Source: an uncultured Fusicatenibacter sp.
GTDB taxonomy: Bacteria > Bacillota > Clostridia > Lachnospirales > Lachnospiraceae
DNA length: 64,000 nt
Direction: 5' to 3'
Assembly: GCA_902493585.1 (NCBI GenBank)
Contig: CABUPZ010000005.1
Location: forward strand, 4,708-68,707
Shown: positions 16,301 to 25,500 of the stretch, piece after piece
Layout of the letters: each line of letters starts with the position of its first letter
Numbering within the stretch: position 1 is the first letter of the stretch
Made by a program: the position numbers and the translations under genes
The notes under the pieces: model-generated
The model's database searches: none
Told to the model about the DNA's origin: nothing
What the model saw: only the letters and a program-made list of their open reading frames with translations

Positions 16301-16708
16301 AGTCTGGTATGAAAAAAATCAGAAAAACAGAAAGAGAAGAATTTCTGCCATCCATGTTCCCTGACGAACAGGAGACACGGACAATAACAGAAATCCTTCT
16401 CTCTTTTTTATGTTTGACGGCAATGCTGTCATTATATGTAAACTAAAGTTTTCGTCTGCGTTCCTCAGATCTCTGACCACCACAGGGCAAGCCCTTCTGT
16501 CAAGCCCCACAGCATCTGCACAGATAAAACAAAAAACCTTATGGTTATATTATGCCAGAAAAGTTACCGGCAATCAATGAAGAAACTGTAAAATTTTCGG
16601 AAAGAAACTTAAAAAAATCCTGAAGAAAAACGAACGGAATGGAACCCCTCCCGCTCAGGACCCGTCCCAACATGTTAGTCTTGACTTTTGGGTGGTGGTT
16701 GATAAAAT
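16301..16708. other. Intergenic region before the CDF transporter
   Basis: Holds the operon terminator (16333-16411) and the promoter at 16682-16709. Between them (16440-16680) I find no gene, and no riboswitch pattern I can name, although a metal-responsive leader would fit the downstream gene. Short open frames here lack ribosome sites. Confidence 0.5.
16333..16411 (+). terminator. Terminator of the methyltransferase/ABC operon
   Basis: AGAGAAGAATTTCTG at 16333 pairs with CAGAAATCCTTCTCT (from 16388), followed by a run of T. Confidence 0.65.
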
Positions 16709-16709
16709 A
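16682..16709 (+). promoter_or_regulatory. Promoter before the CDF transporter
   Basis: TTGACT, a 16-bp spacer and TAAAAT. If this is the promoter, the ATG at 16709 is too close to be the start and ATG 16742 becomes likely. Confidence 0.5.
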
Positions 16710-17917
16710 TGGATAAACAAAAATGGAAAGCGAAGAAGATCATGACAGAATTTCTTGTAAAAAAATTTGTAAAAGACTATCAGAACACCGAAGATGCTCA
16801 GGTTCGCACCCATTATGGCATTTTGTCCAGCTGTGTGGGGATTATCTGCAATGTACTGTTATTCGGTACAAAACTGGTGATCGGGCTGCTGATGAATTCT
16901 CTGGCGATCATGGCGGATGCCCTGAACAATCTTTCGGACGCCGCGTCGTCCATCATCAGCTTTGTCGGTGTAAAAATGGCGAGCAAGCCGGCAGACAAGG
17001 AGCATCCGTTCGGGCACGGAAGAATTGAATATATCGCGGCGCTGATCGTCTCGTTTTTGGTGATCGAGGTGGGAATTACCTGTTTCAGAAACTCTTTTGG
17101 CAAGCTGTTTCATCCGGAACCGATTGCTTTTGAGTGGGTTCCGTTTCTGATCCTTCTGCTGTCCGTGGGCGTTAAGCTTTGGATGTCTCTTTTTAATCGG
17201 AAGCTGGGAAAGAGAATTGACTCCAAGGTCATGCTGGCAGCGGCGGCGGATTCAACCGGAGATGTGATCGTTACAAGTGCAACTCTTGCTTCTATATTAA
17301 TAGGTTACTTTACGTCGGCAAATGTGGATGCGATTGCCGGCCTGGCGGTTTCCCTTCTGGTTATCTGGTCCGGTATCAATATCGCCAGAGACACCCTGGA
17401 ACCGCTGATCGGTCAGAGACCCGATCCGGAACTGTACCATCAGATCCAGGAGATGGTGGAATCTTATGACGGCATTGTCGGCACTCATGATCTGATCATC
17501 CACAATTATGGCCCCAACCGCAGTATGGCTTCGATCCATGCGGAAGTACCCAGGGAGACAGATATCGAAGTGTCCCATGAGATTATTGACCGGATTGAGA
17601 GGGACGTTGCAAGAAAGCTGAATATTTTTCTGGTGATTCACATGGATCCTGTGGAGATTCATGATGAGAAAGTACTTGCCGTGAAGACGAAACTGAACGG
17701 TGTTGTCCGGGCGCTGGATCCGCAGCTGTCCTTTCATGACTTCCGTGTGGTTAACGGGCAGGAGCAGATCAATCTGATTTTTGATCTGGTGTTCCCGTTT
17801 TCCTATACGCCGGAAGAGGCGAAGAAGGTGGTTCATCAGGTGGAATCCCTGATGAAAGAGGTAGATTCCAGGTATCAGTGTGTGATAACAGTAGACAAAG
17901 ATTATCTGACCGAGTAA
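16709..17917 (+). CDS. Cation diffusion facilitator metal exporter
   Basis: 402 residues from ATG 16709, or 391 from ATG 16742 (MTEFLVKKFV), which fits the promoter position better. The CDF fold is visible: six membrane segments, the metal-site helices SLAIMADALNNLSDAASSII and AADSTGDVIVTSATLASI, the loop SKPADKEHPFGHGRIEYIAA between helices 2 and 3, and a cytosolic C-terminal domain (about 215-300) with HAEVPRETDIEVSHEIIDRI. A further C-terminal stretch of about 90 residues resembles a second cytosolic domain, so the protein is longer than the usual 300. It exports divalent metals such as Zn, Fe, Mn or Co. Confidence 0.9.
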   Translation: MDKQKWKAKKIMTEFLVKKFVKDYQNTEDAQVRTHYGILSSCVGIICNVLLFGTKLVIGLLMNSLAIMADALNNLSDAASSIISFVGVKMASKPADKEHPFGHGRIEYIAALIVSFLVIEVGITCFRNSFGKLFHPEPIAFEWVPFLILLLSVGVKLWMSLFNRKLGKRIDSKVMLAAAADSTGDVIVTSATLASILIGYFTSANVDAIAGLAVSLLVIWSGINIARDTLEPLIGQRPDPELYHQIQEMVESYDGIVGTHDLIIHNYGPNRSMASIHAEVPRETDIEVSHEIIDRIERDVARKLNIFLVIHMDPVEIHDEKVLAVKTKLNGVVRALDPQLSFHDFRVVNGQEQINLIFDLVFPFSYTPEEAKKVVHQVESLMKEVDSRYQCVITVDKDYLTE

Positions 17918-17969
17918 AATAGAGATAACACAAATAATAAGGAAAAGTCATAACGAGGAGGAAACACAG

Positions 17970-18170
17970 ATGTTAGATAGAAACGTAATGCTTTGTAACT
18001 GCAAACAGGTATCCTATGCGGATGTGGAAGATGCGCTGCACCAGATGGATAAATTTTCCGATGTTGTGGAAAGTTTTGACGAAGTGCAGAAGATCACCCA
18101 CTGCTCTACAGGCTGCGGCGGATGTCATGATAAAATTATGGAAGCAATTTCCGAGATTATGATGGCATAA
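17970..18170 (+). CDS. BFD-like [2Fe-2S]-binding protein
   Basis: 66 residues with the four cysteines of a BFD-like [2Fe-2S] domain: CNC near residue 9 and CSTGCGGC near residue 46. The spacing CxC...CxxxCxxC matches the bacterioferritin-associated-ferredoxin fold as a single-domain protein. A GAGGAGG site precedes the ATG. The stop overlaps the start of the next small frame (TAATG). Single BFD-like proteins may carry electrons in iron or redox metabolism; the partner is not evident. Confidence 0.85.
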   Translation: MLDRNVMLCNCKQVSYADVEDALHQMDKFSDVVESFDEVQKITHCSTGCGGCHDKIMEAISEIMMA

Positions 18171-18415
18171 TGGGGGAAAAGATGAACAGAGAATCGGAGG
18201 AGCGTTCCGGTAATGCCTGCCGGGAACCACAGGACTGGACAAAGAACTGTGGCGGCAAACAGGTGGATCTCGCGGAATTTGTCCGGAAAATGGAAATCTT
18301 GAGAGGCGGCGGAACTGTGGAGTGGAAATGTCCATTCTGCGGCCGGAGAAAAGAACATCGCGCAGCCGGCGGACGAAAAGTCTGCCGGCTGCGTGATGTT
18401 CTTTTCTGGTTATAA
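18170..18415 (+). CDS. Small cysteine-containing protein, doubtful
   Basis: 81 residues starting in the stop of the BFD-like gene; the second methionine (18182) could also be the start. It contains CREPQDWTKNC and WKCPFCG, a possible zinc-ribbon half-site. The last 22 or so residues are encoded by the left and right arms of the transcription terminator at 18349-18410, so the tail is unlikely to be conserved. Either a real gene has been truncated into the terminator, or this is a chance frame behind the upstream gene. I recognise no family. Confidence 0.4.
   Translation: MGEKMNRESEERSGNACREPQDWTKNCGGKQVDLAEFVRKMEILRGGGTVEWKCPFCGRRKEHRAAGGRKVCRLRDVLFWL
18349..18410 (+). terminator. Long hairpin terminator after the BFD-like gene
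   Basis: A 24-bp stem with one mismatch (AGAAAAGAACATCGCGCAGC ... with its complement ending GTTCTTTTCT) around a 13-nt loop. Confidence 0.75.
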
Positions 18416-18416
18416 C

Positions 18417-18448
18417 AAAAAAGGAATTCTTTTCTCAAAGAATTCCTT
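18417..18448 (-). terminator. Terminator of tRNA-Gln
   Basis: On the minus strand AAGGAATTCTTT, loop GAGA, AAAGAATTCCTT, then TTTT. It lies 4 bases beyond the tRNA 3' end. Confidence 0.8.
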
Positions 18449-18451
18449 CAG

Positions 18452-18523
18452 CTGGGCTACAAGGATTCGAACCTTGAAATGACGGAGTCAGAGTCCGTTG
18501 CCTTACCCTTTGGCGATAGCCCA
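18452..18523 (-). tRNA. tRNA-Gln (anticodon CTG)
   Basis: A 72-nt cloverleaf on the minus strand. The acceptor TGGGCTA pairs with TAGCCCA and the discriminator is G. The anticodon stem ACGGA/TCCGT has loop CTCTGAC, so the anticodon is CTG. The T-arm carries GGTTCGAATCC. CCA is not encoded. Confidence 0.95.
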
Positions 18524-18678
18524 ATGTCTCACAACAAAATGTATTCTACCAGATGATCTTCAAAAAAGCAAGCCTTTTTTGAAAAAATTTTAAAAAAACA
18601 AAATTTAAAAAATATGGGTATCCGCAAGGTTTCGTGTTATAATGATTTACAACGATTTTTGGAAGAAGGAGAGAAGAA

Positions 18679-19386
18679 TTGAAATATTATTTTGACAGCA
18701 GAATCCGTTACAGTGAGCTGGATGAGAATCTGTGTCTGCCGCTGCACGGATTGATCAATTATTTTCAGGACTGCAGTACCTTTCAGTCAGAGGAACTGGG
18801 GATCGGGGTTCAGTATCTGAAAGAAAAACGCAGATTGTGGGTGCTTACTTCCTGGCAGATTGAGATTTTCCGGTATCCGTCTCTGGGTGAAGAAATCCGC
18901 ACTGGAACGTGGGCGTGTGGATTTCGCGGATTTGTCGGTGCGAGAAATTTTGTGATGGAGACGAAGGAAGGGGAAACTCTTGCCTGTGCATATTCCGAAT
19001 GGGCGTATATGGATCTTGATGCAGGGCGTCCGGTGCGCGCGGATGACAGTGAGACGGAACGTTACGGAATGGAAGAGCCGCTTCCGATGGAATATGCAGG
19101 AAGAAAAATCATTGTGCCAAGCGAGCAGCAATTTCTGGAGGCGGTGACGGTACATTCTCATCATCTGGACAGCAATCATCATGTAAATAACGGACAGTAT
19201 GTGGCGATTGCCGCAGAGTATCTTCCAAAAGAGTTTCAGGTACATCGGCTGCGGGCGGAATATAAGCGCCAGGCGCATCTGGGGGATGTGATGACGCCGG
19301 GAATTTCACAGAAAGACGGAGTTTATGTGGTGACATTAAATGCCACCTCGGGATGTCCGTATGTTATTGTAGAATTTACAGCATAA
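18679..19386 (+). CDS. Acyl-ACP thioesterase
   Basis: 235 residues in the double hot-dog pattern of bacterial acyl-ACP thioesterases (PF01643). Features include the N-terminal FDSRIRYSELDENLCLPLHG and NYFQDCSTFQSEELGIG, then RRLWVLTSWQIEIFRYPSLG and the second-repeat active-site region HSHHLDSNHHVNNGQYVAIA (about residues 158-177), with the expected N/H pair. It releases free fatty acids from acyl-ACP. The start is TTG at 18679, preceded by GGAGAG. It is monocistronic. Confidence 0.88.
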   Translation: MKYYFDSRIRYSELDENLCLPLHGLINYFQDCSTFQSEELGIGVQYLKEKRRLWVLTSWQIEIFRYPSLGEEIRTGTWACGFRGFVGARNFVMETKEGETLACAYSEWAYMDLDAGRPVRADDSETERYGMEEPLPMEYAGRKIIVPSEQQFLEAVTVHSHHLDSNHHVNNGQYVAIAAEYLPKEFQVHRLRAEYKRQAHLGDVMTPGISQKDGVYVVTLNATSGCPYVIVEFTA

Positions 19387-19410
19387 CCGTTCAGCTGGCT
19401 GAACTGTTAC
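19384..19410. repeat. GTTCAGC palindrome, copy 1
   Basis: TAACCGTTCAGCTGGCTGAA followed by CTGTTAC: a short perfect-looking palindrome directly behind the thioesterase stop. Relatives are at 2471-2520, 29550-29575, 44447-44475, 45960-45987 and 48107-48132. Confidence 0.65.
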
Positions 19411-19519
19411 TGGAATTTTTCTGCAAGTAGTATTATAATGGACGTAATTATCCGGCAGAACAGAGTATAACTGCGCAGACCGTGAAAAAACAGGAAAAAA
19501 TAAGATGAGGAGATTTGTT

Positions 19520-20995
19520 ATGAGAACACAAACGCAAAATCTTACATTATTAACGGACTTATATGAATTGACAATGATGCAGGGATATTTTAAGAATCCC
19601 ACAGACCAGATCGTCGTATTTGACGCATTTTACCGCAAGAATCCATGCGGCGGCGCCTATGCGGTGGCGGCAGGTCTGGAACAGGTGGTGGAGTATGTCC
19701 GCAACCTGCATTTTTCGCCGGATGATATCGATTATCTGCGCTCTCTGAATATTTTTGATGAAGATTTTCTGGAATATCTGAGAGGATTTCATTTTACCGG
19801 AGATATCTATGCGATCCCGGAAGGAACCGTGGTATTTCCGAGAGAGCCTCTGCTGAAAGTAATCGCGCCGGTGATGGAAGCGCAGCTTGTGGAGACAGCG
19901 ATCCTGAATATCATCAACCATCAGAGTCTGATTGCCACGAAGGCTTCCCGTGTCGTCTATGCGGCACAGGGAGATGGAATCATGGAGTTCGGACTTCGCC
20001 GTGCCCAGGGACCGGATGCGGGGATTTACGGCGCCCGCGCCGCGATGATCGGCGGATGTATCGGCACTTCCAATGTTCTCACCGGAAAAATGTTCGACGT
20101 GCCGGTAAAAGGAACCCATGCCCACAGCTGGATCATGAGCTTCCCGGACGAGTACACGGCGTTCAAGACCTATGCCAATCTGTATCCGGACGCCTGCATC
20201 CTGCTGGTGGACACTTATGATGTGCTGGAATCCGGCGTGCCAAACGCGATCCGTGTATTCAAAGAAATGAAGGCGGAAGGCAGAAGCATGAAAGGTTACG
20301 GAATCCGCATCGACAGCGGCGACCTGGCATATCTGTCCAAGAAAGCGTATGAAATGCTGGATGCTGCAGGATTTGGGGACGCAGTGATCTCCGCATCCAG
20401 CGATCTGGACGAGTATCTGATCGACAGCCTGAAGACCCAGGGAGCGAAGATTAATTCCTGGGGTGTCGGAACCAATCTGATCACCTGCGGCGACTGGCCG
20501 GCATTCGGCGGTGTGTATAAACTGGCGGCAGTGAAAAACAAAGAAAGCGAAGAATTTACGCCGAAGATCAAACTTTCCGAGAATTCTGAAAAGGTGACCA
20601 ATCCGGGCAACAAGACAATCTTCCGTATTTACGACAAAGAGACCGGAAAGATCCGTGCGGATCTGATCTGCCTGGCAGACGAGACCTTTGACAAGAGCAA
20701 GGATCTGATCATTTTTGACCCGATCGAAACCTGGAAGAAGACGAAGATCAAGGGCGGAACTTATACCTTACGTGAACTTCTGGTGCCGATCTTTAAAAAA
20801 GGAATGTGCGTATACGAATCTCCGTCCGTTATGGAGATCCGGGATATCTGCACGAAAGAAAAAGCAACCCTGTGGGAAGAGTCTCTTCGTCTGGTAAATC
20901 CTCATGAAGTGTATGTGGATCTGTCAGATAAGTTATATAAGATCAAAACGGAACTGCTGGAGGAGATGAGCAAAAAGGCACTGGATATGCAGTAA
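19520..20995 (+). CDS. pncB: Nicotinate phosphoribosyltransferase
   Basis: 491 residues. The N-terminal NLTLLTDLYELTMMQGYFKN is the family hallmark. Phosphate-binding and active-site segments EFGLRRAQGPDAGIYGARAA, GTHAHSWIMSFPDEYTAFKT, GIRIDSGDLAYLSKKAYEML and SWGVGTNLITCGDWPAFGGV follow in the usual order. It converts nicotinate and PRPP to NaMN in NAD salvage. ATG 19520 has GGAG seven bases upstream, so it is preferred over ATG 19505. A TATAAT at 19434-19439 is a probable -10 box. Confidence 0.95.
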   Translation: MRTQTQNLTLLTDLYELTMMQGYFKNPTDQIVVFDAFYRKNPCGGAYAVAAGLEQVVEYVRNLHFSPDDIDYLRSLNIFDEDFLEYLRGFHFTGDIYAIPEGTVVFPREPLLKVIAPVMEAQLVETAILNIINHQSLIATKASRVVYAAQGDGIMEFGLRRAQGPDAGIYGARAAMIGGCIGTSNVLTGKMFDVPVKGTHAHSWIMSFPDEYTAFKTYANLYPDACILLVDTYDVLESGVPNAIRVFKEMKAEGRSMKGYGIRIDSGDLAYLSKKAYEMLDAAGFGDAVISASSDLDEYLIDSLKTQGAKINSWGVGTNLITCGDWPAFGGVYKLAAVKNKESEEFTPKIKLSENSEKVTNPGNKTIFRIYDKETGKIRADLICLADETFDKSKDLIIFDPIETWKKTKIKGGTYTLRELLVPIFKKGMCVYESPSVMEIRDICTKEKATLWEESLRLVNPHEVYVDLSDKLYKIKTELLEEMSKKALDMQ

Positions 20996-21014
20996 AATAA
21001 ATATGCAGGAAAAC

Positions 21015-21078
21015 GTCAGCCATTCGTACGGTCTGCGCATCTGCGCAGGCCGTATGAAAACATGGCGCCTGCGGGCAT
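21015..21078 (+). repeat. Dispersed TATGAAAACA repeat, copy 2
   Basis: The hairpin TACGGTCTGCGCA / TGCGCAGGCCGTA is followed by TGAAAACATGGCGCCTGCGG. It lies between pncB and cvfB, where it may end the pncB transcript or sit in the cvfB leader. Confidence 0.75.
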
Positions 21079-21106
21079 CCGGCCCATCGCAAAGCAAAGG
21101 AGAATT

Positions 21107-21949
21107 ATGTTAAATTTAGGAAGAAAACAGAAACTTACCGTAGTAAAAAAAGTAGAGTTCGGTATCTACCTGGGCGAAAGCCGGGAAGCCGGAGAAAAGG
21201 AGCGGGTGCTGCTTCCGGCGAAGCAGGTTCCGGAAGGGACAAAGGAAGGAGATATCCTGGAAGTATTTCTCTACCGTGATTCCAGTGATCGGATGATCGC
21301 GACGACGAGAGAACCAAAGCTGACGCTTGGCGGCCTTGCTGTCCTGGAAGTCGTACAGGCGGGAAAAATCGGCGCTTTTCTGGACTGGGGACTGGAGAAA
21401 GATCTGATGCTCCCGTTCCGGGAACAGACCAGAAGAGTTCAGGCGGGGGACCAGGTGCTGGTGTCTCTGTATCTGGACAAAAGCAGCCGTCTGTGTGCGA
21501 CGATGAAAGTCTATCCGTTCCTGAAGACCAGCTCCCCCTATGTGATCGGAGATACGGTGGAAGGTCTGGTTTATGAGATCAGCGACAATTTCGGTGTCTT
21601 TATCGCCGTGGACAACCAGTATTCCGGCCTCATCCCGAAACGCGAAGCACAGGGAACCTATAAAGTGGGGCAGAAACTGAAGCTGCGCGTCACAGACGTA
21701 AAAGAAGACGGAAAACTTACCCTGTCTGCCCGCGCAAAAGCCCATGAACAGATCAAGGAAGATTCCGAAAACGTTTATCAGATCATAGAAGAATTCGCAG
21801 GGGTTCTTCCGTTCGACGACAAAGCCTCCCCGGAGATCATCCAGCGGGAATTCGGTCTGAGCAAGGCAGCCTTCAAACGTGCCGTCGGCCATCTGCTGAA
21901 GGAACAGCAGATCGAGCTGAGAGACGGAAAGATCTGGATCAAAAAATAA
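21107..21949 (+). CDS. cvfB: S1 RNA-binding protein, CvfB/YitL family
   Basis: 280 residues. It has three S1-like beta-barrel regions (about 5-65, 70-130 and 140-205; for example GDTVEGLVYEISDNFGVFIA and KLKLRVTDVKEDGKLTLSAR), then a C-terminal winged helix (about 222-280, QREFGLSKAAFKRAVGHLLK). This domain order is that of CvfB. It is an RNA-binding regulatory protein. The start at 21107 has AAAGGAGA upstream. It is followed after 60 bases by dnaE and may be co-transcribed with it. Confidence 0.9.
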   Translation: MLNLGRKQKLTVVKKVEFGIYLGESREAGEKERVLLPAKQVPEGTKEGDILEVFLYRDSSDRMIATTREPKLTLGGLAVLEVVQAGKIGAFLDWGLEKDLMLPFREQTRRVQAGDQVLVSLYLDKSSRLCATMKVYPFLKTSSPYVIGDTVEGLVYEISDNFGVFIAVDNQYSGLIPKREAQGTYKVGQKLKLRVTDVKEDGKLTLSARAKAHEQIKEDSENVYQIIEEFAGVLPFDDKASPEIIQREFGLSKAAFKRAVGHLLKEQQIELRDGKIWIKK

Positions 21950-22009
21950 TCGTGCGGCAGAAAAGACAATGGAAAAGAAAACAGAAAAGACAGCAGGAAA
22001 GGAGATCCA

Positions 22010-25000
22010 ATGAGCTTTGCACATCTTCACGTTCATACGGAATACAGCCTTCTGGACGGATCCAATAAAATCAAAGAATATGTCGCCAGGGTCAAAGAAC
22101 TCGGGATGAACAGCGCCGCCATCACCGACCATGGCGTGATGTTCGGCTGCATCGATTTCTATAAGGCAGCCAAAGAGGCCGGGATCAAACCCATCCTGGG
22201 ATGTGAAGTTTATGTTGCTCCCGGATCCCGCTTTGACCGGGAGACGGTCAAAGGAGAAGACCGCTATTATCATCTGGTGCTTCTGGCGGAGAATGATCTT
22301 GGATACTCCAACCTGACCAAGATTGTCTCCAAGGGGTATGTGGATGGCTTCTATTATAAGCCCCGTGTGGATATGGAAATTCTCGAACAGTACCACGAAG
22401 GCATCATCGCCCTGAGCGCCTGCCTCGCGGGAGAAGTTCCCCGTTATCTGGTGCGGAATTTTTATGAAGAAGGAAAAAAGGCCGCGCTGCGTTATCAGGA
22501 GATTTTCGGAAAGGGCAACTTCTTTCTGGAACTGCAGGATCATGGAATTCCCGAACAGCGCCTGGTGAACCAGCAGCTGATGCGGATGAGCCAGGAGACG
22601 GGCATTGAACTGGTGGCGACCAACGATGTTCACTATACGTATGAATCGGACGCGGATTCCCACGATATCCTTCTCTGTATCCAGACGGGCAAGAAGGTCA
22701 GCGATGAAGACCGTATGCGCTACGAAGGCGGACAGTACTACGTCAAATCGGAAGAGGAGATGCGCAGTCTGTTCCCTTATGCGATGCAGGCGCTGGAAAA
22801 TACTCAGAAGATCGCGGACCGCTGCGAGGTCAACATTGAATTCGGCGTGACGAAACTGCCCCGGTTCGATGTGCCGGAAGGCTATACTGCATGGGAATAT
22901 CTGAACAAGCTCTGCCGTGAGGGACTGGAGCGTCTCTATGATCCGGTGACGGAGGAACTGAAGGAACGGCTCGATTATGAGCTGAACACCATCCGAACCA
23001 TGGGATATGTGGATTACTTTCTGATCGTGTGGGATTTCATCAAATTTGCCAGAGACCATGATATTATGGTTGGTCCCGGGCGAGGATCGGCGGCGGGCAG
23101 CCTGGTTTCTTATACTCTTGGGATCACGCAGCTGGACCCGATGCGCTATCAGCTCCTGTTTGAGCGTTTCCTGAATCCGGAACGTGTGACGATGCCGGAT
23201 ATCGACGTGGATTTCTGCTTTGAACGCCGTCAGGAAGTCATCGACTATGTCACCAGAAAATATGGAAAAGACCGGGTGGTTCAGATCGTTACTTTTGGTA
23301 CGCTGGCGGCGCGCGGTGTGATCCGTGATGTGGGCCGTGTGCTGGATATGCCTTATGCTCAGGTGGATTCGATCGCGAAGATGATCCCCACGGAGCTGAA
23401 TATCACCATCGACAAGGCGCTGACCATGAACCACGAACTGAAGGAGCTGTACGAGTCTGACGATGAAGTTCACTACCTGATCGACATGTCCCGCCGTCTG
23501 GAGGGGCTTCCGCGCCATACCTCCATGCATGCGGCAGGCGTCGTGATCAGCCAGAAGCCGGTGGATGAATATGTCCCCCTGTCCAGAGCCAGTGACGGAA
23601 CGCTGGTCACACAGTTTACGATGACCACGCTGGAGGAACTGGGGCTTCTGAAGATGGATTTCCTGGGCCTGCGTACCTTGACGGTGATCCAGAATGCGGT
23701 GCATCTGGCGGAGCGCAGCAGCGGACAGAAGATTGATATCTCTTCTATCGATTACAACGATCCGAAAGTACTGGAAATGATCGGTTCCGGAAAGACCGAA
23801 GGTGTGTTCCAGCTGGAAAGCGGCGGTATGAAGAACTTCATGAAGGAGCTGAAACCCCAGAGCCTGGAAGACATCATCGCCGGAATTTCCCTGTACCGTC
23901 CGGGACCGATGGATTTTATTCCTCAGTACATCAAAGGAAAGAACCATCCGGAGACCGTGACCTATGATACGCCGCTGCTGAAGCCGATCCTGGAACAGAC
24001 CTACGGGTGTATCGTTTATCAGGAGCAGGTGATGCAGATCGTACAGGCGCTGGCGGGCTATTCTCTGGGCCGCGCCGATCTTCTGCGCCGTGCCATGTCC
24101 AAGAAAAAAGCAGCCGTCATGGAAAAAGAGCGGGAAAGCTTTGTCTACGGAAATCCGGAGGACGGGGTGCCGGGCTGCGTCAACAATGGGATCAGCGAGA
24201 AGATCGCCAACAAGATCTATGACGAGATGATCGATTTTGCCAAATATGCATTTAATAAATCCCACGCTGCCGCCTATGCGGTGGTTTCCTACCAGACGGC
24301 GTGGCTGAAATATTATTATCCGGTGGAATTTATGGCGGCGCTGATGACTTCCTGTATCGATAATCCGGGAAAAGTGGCGGAGTATATCCTCAATTCCCGT
24401 CAGATGGGAATCTCGATCCTGCCGCCGGATGTGAACCAGAGTGAAGGAATTTTTACGGTAGAAGGAAAGAGCATCCGTTACGGAATGTCCGCGATCAAGG
24501 GAATCGGAAAACCGGTGATGGAGGCGGTGACAAGGGAGAGAGAAGAAAATGGTCCCTTTGTCTCCCTGCAGGAATTCGCCGGGCGCATGACCGGAAAAGA
24601 GATCAACAAAAAGACGGTGGAGAATTTCATCAAGTCGGGAGCCTTTGACAGCCTGGGAGCCACCAGAAAGCAGATGATGCAGATTTATGTTTCGGTGCTT
24701 GACACGGCGGCGCAGGAGAGGAAAAATTCGCTGACCGGCCAGATGAGCCTGTTTGATTTTGTGGACGCTGAGACCAAACATTCCTATGAAATCCCGCTGC
24801 CGAATGTGGGTGAGTATGGAAAAGAGGAAAAGCTTGCCTTTGAAAAAGAGGTGCTGGGAATCTACATCAGCGGGCATCCGCTGGAAGAGCAGGAAGAATG
24901 CTGGAGAAAAAATATTACCGCAGTGACCACGGACTTCCTTCCGGATGAGGAAACCGGATTTCCAAAGGTTGTGGACGGAGCGAAAGTGATCGTCGGCGGA

Positions 25001-25483
25001 ATGATCACGGATAAAAAAATAAAATATACAAAGAATAATAAGACCATGGCATTCCTGACGCTGGAGGATCTTCTGGGAACACTGGAGATCGTCGTGTTCC
25101 CGCGGGATTATGAGCGCAATGCGGCGCTGATGCAGGAGGATGCGAAAGTTTTTATCCAGGGAAGAGTATCTGCGGAGGATGACAAGGCGAGCAAACTGAT
25201 CTGCGAGAAGATGTATGCCTTCGCGGATATGCCAAGGGAGCTTTGGATCCAGTTTCCGGACAAAGCGGCCTATGAGCAGGAGGTGGCGGAGCTGTACCGG
25301 ATCCTGGCGGCTTCCGACGGCAGTGATCAGGTGGTGCTGTATATCCGGGCTCAGAAGGCGATGAAGCGGCTTCCTCCGAGCAGAGGTGTCAAAATCGGAG
25401 AGGAACTGCTGGGTATTTTGAATGAAAAATATGGCAGTGAGAACGTGAAAGTTGTAGAAAAGAGTATTGAAAAACGCCGGTAA
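22010..25483 (+). CDS. dnaE: DNA polymerase III subunit alpha
   Basis: 1157 residues, a normal DnaE length. An N-terminal PHP domain (HLHVHTEYSLLDGSNKIKEY) is followed by the C-family polymerase core with PGRGSAAGSLVSYTLGIT and the catalytic aspartates in MPDIDVDFCFERRQEVIDYV (D397, D399). Helix-hairpin-helix regions and the OB-fold (VIVGGMITDKKIKYTKNNKT, about residue 995) close the protein. It is the replicative polymerase alpha subunit of the DnaE1/DnaE3 type, without a proofreading exonuclease insert. GGAAAGGAGATCCA precedes the ATG. Confidence 0.97.
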   Translation: MSFAHLHVHTEYSLLDGSNKIKEYVARVKELGMNSAAITDHGVMFGCIDFYKAAKEAGIKPILGCEVYVAPGSRFDRETVKGEDRYYHLVLLAENDLGYSNLTKIVSKGYVDGFYYKPRVDMEILEQYHEGIIALSACLAGEVPRYLVRNFYEEGKKAALRYQEIFGKGNFFLELQDHGIPEQRLVNQQLMRMSQETGIELVATNDVHYTYESDADSHDILLCIQTGKKVSDEDRMRYEGGQYYVKSEEEMRSLFPYAMQALENTQKIADRCEVNIEFGVTKLPRFDVPEGYTAWEYLNKLCREGLERLYDPVTEELKERLDYELNTIRTMGYVDYFLIVWDFIKFARDHDIMVGPGRGSAAGSLVSYTLGITQLDPMRYQLLFERFLNPERVTMPDIDVDFCFERRQEVIDYVTRKYGKDRVVQIVTFGTLAARGVIRDVGRVLDMPYAQVDSIAKMIPTELNITIDKALTMNHELKELYESDDEVHYLIDMSRRLEGLPRHTSMHAAGVVISQKPVDEYVPLSRASDGTLVTQFTMTTLEELGLLKMDFLGLRTLTVIQNAVHLAERSSGQKIDISSIDYNDPKVLEMIGSGKTEGVFQLESGGMKNFMKELKPQSLEDIIAGISLYRPGPMDFIPQYIKGKNHPETVTYDTPLLKPILEQTYGCIVYQEQVMQIVQALAGYSLGRADLLRRAMSKKKAAVMEKERESFVYGNPEDGVPGCVNNGISEKIANKIYDEMIDFAKYAFNKSHAAAYAVVSYQTAWLKYYYPVEFMAALMTSCIDNPGKVAEYILNSRQMGISILPPDVNQSEGIFTVEGKSIRYGMSAIKGIGKPVMEAVTREREENGPFVSLQEFAGRMTGKEINKKTVENFIKSGAFDSLGATRKQMMQIYVSVLDTAAQERKNSLTGQMSLFDFVDAETKHSYEIPLPNVGEYGKEEKLAFEKEVLGIYISGHPLEEQEECWRKNITAVTTDFLPDEETGFPKVVDGAKVIVGGMITDKKIKYTKNNKTMAFLTLEDLLGTLEIVVFPRDYERNAALMQEDAKVFIQGRVSAEDDKASKLICEKMYAFADMPRELWIQFPDKAAYEQEVAELYRILAASDGSDQVVLYIRAQKAMKRLPPSRGVKIGEELLGILNEKYGSENVKVVEKSIEKRR

Positions 25484-25500
25484 ATGCTTTAGAATGAAGA

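Noticed and set aside
16309..16446. 45-codon frame after the last ABC gene (MKKIRKTEREEFLPS)
   Set aside because: It lies entirely across the operon terminator hairpin, has no ribosome site, and shows no recognisable sequence.
16440..16700. Possible metal-sensing riboswitch before the CDF transporter
   Set aside because: I could not fit the conserved NiCo or Mn riboswitch sequence elements to this stretch, and the promoter at 16682 lies downstream of it, so it is probably not in the leader.
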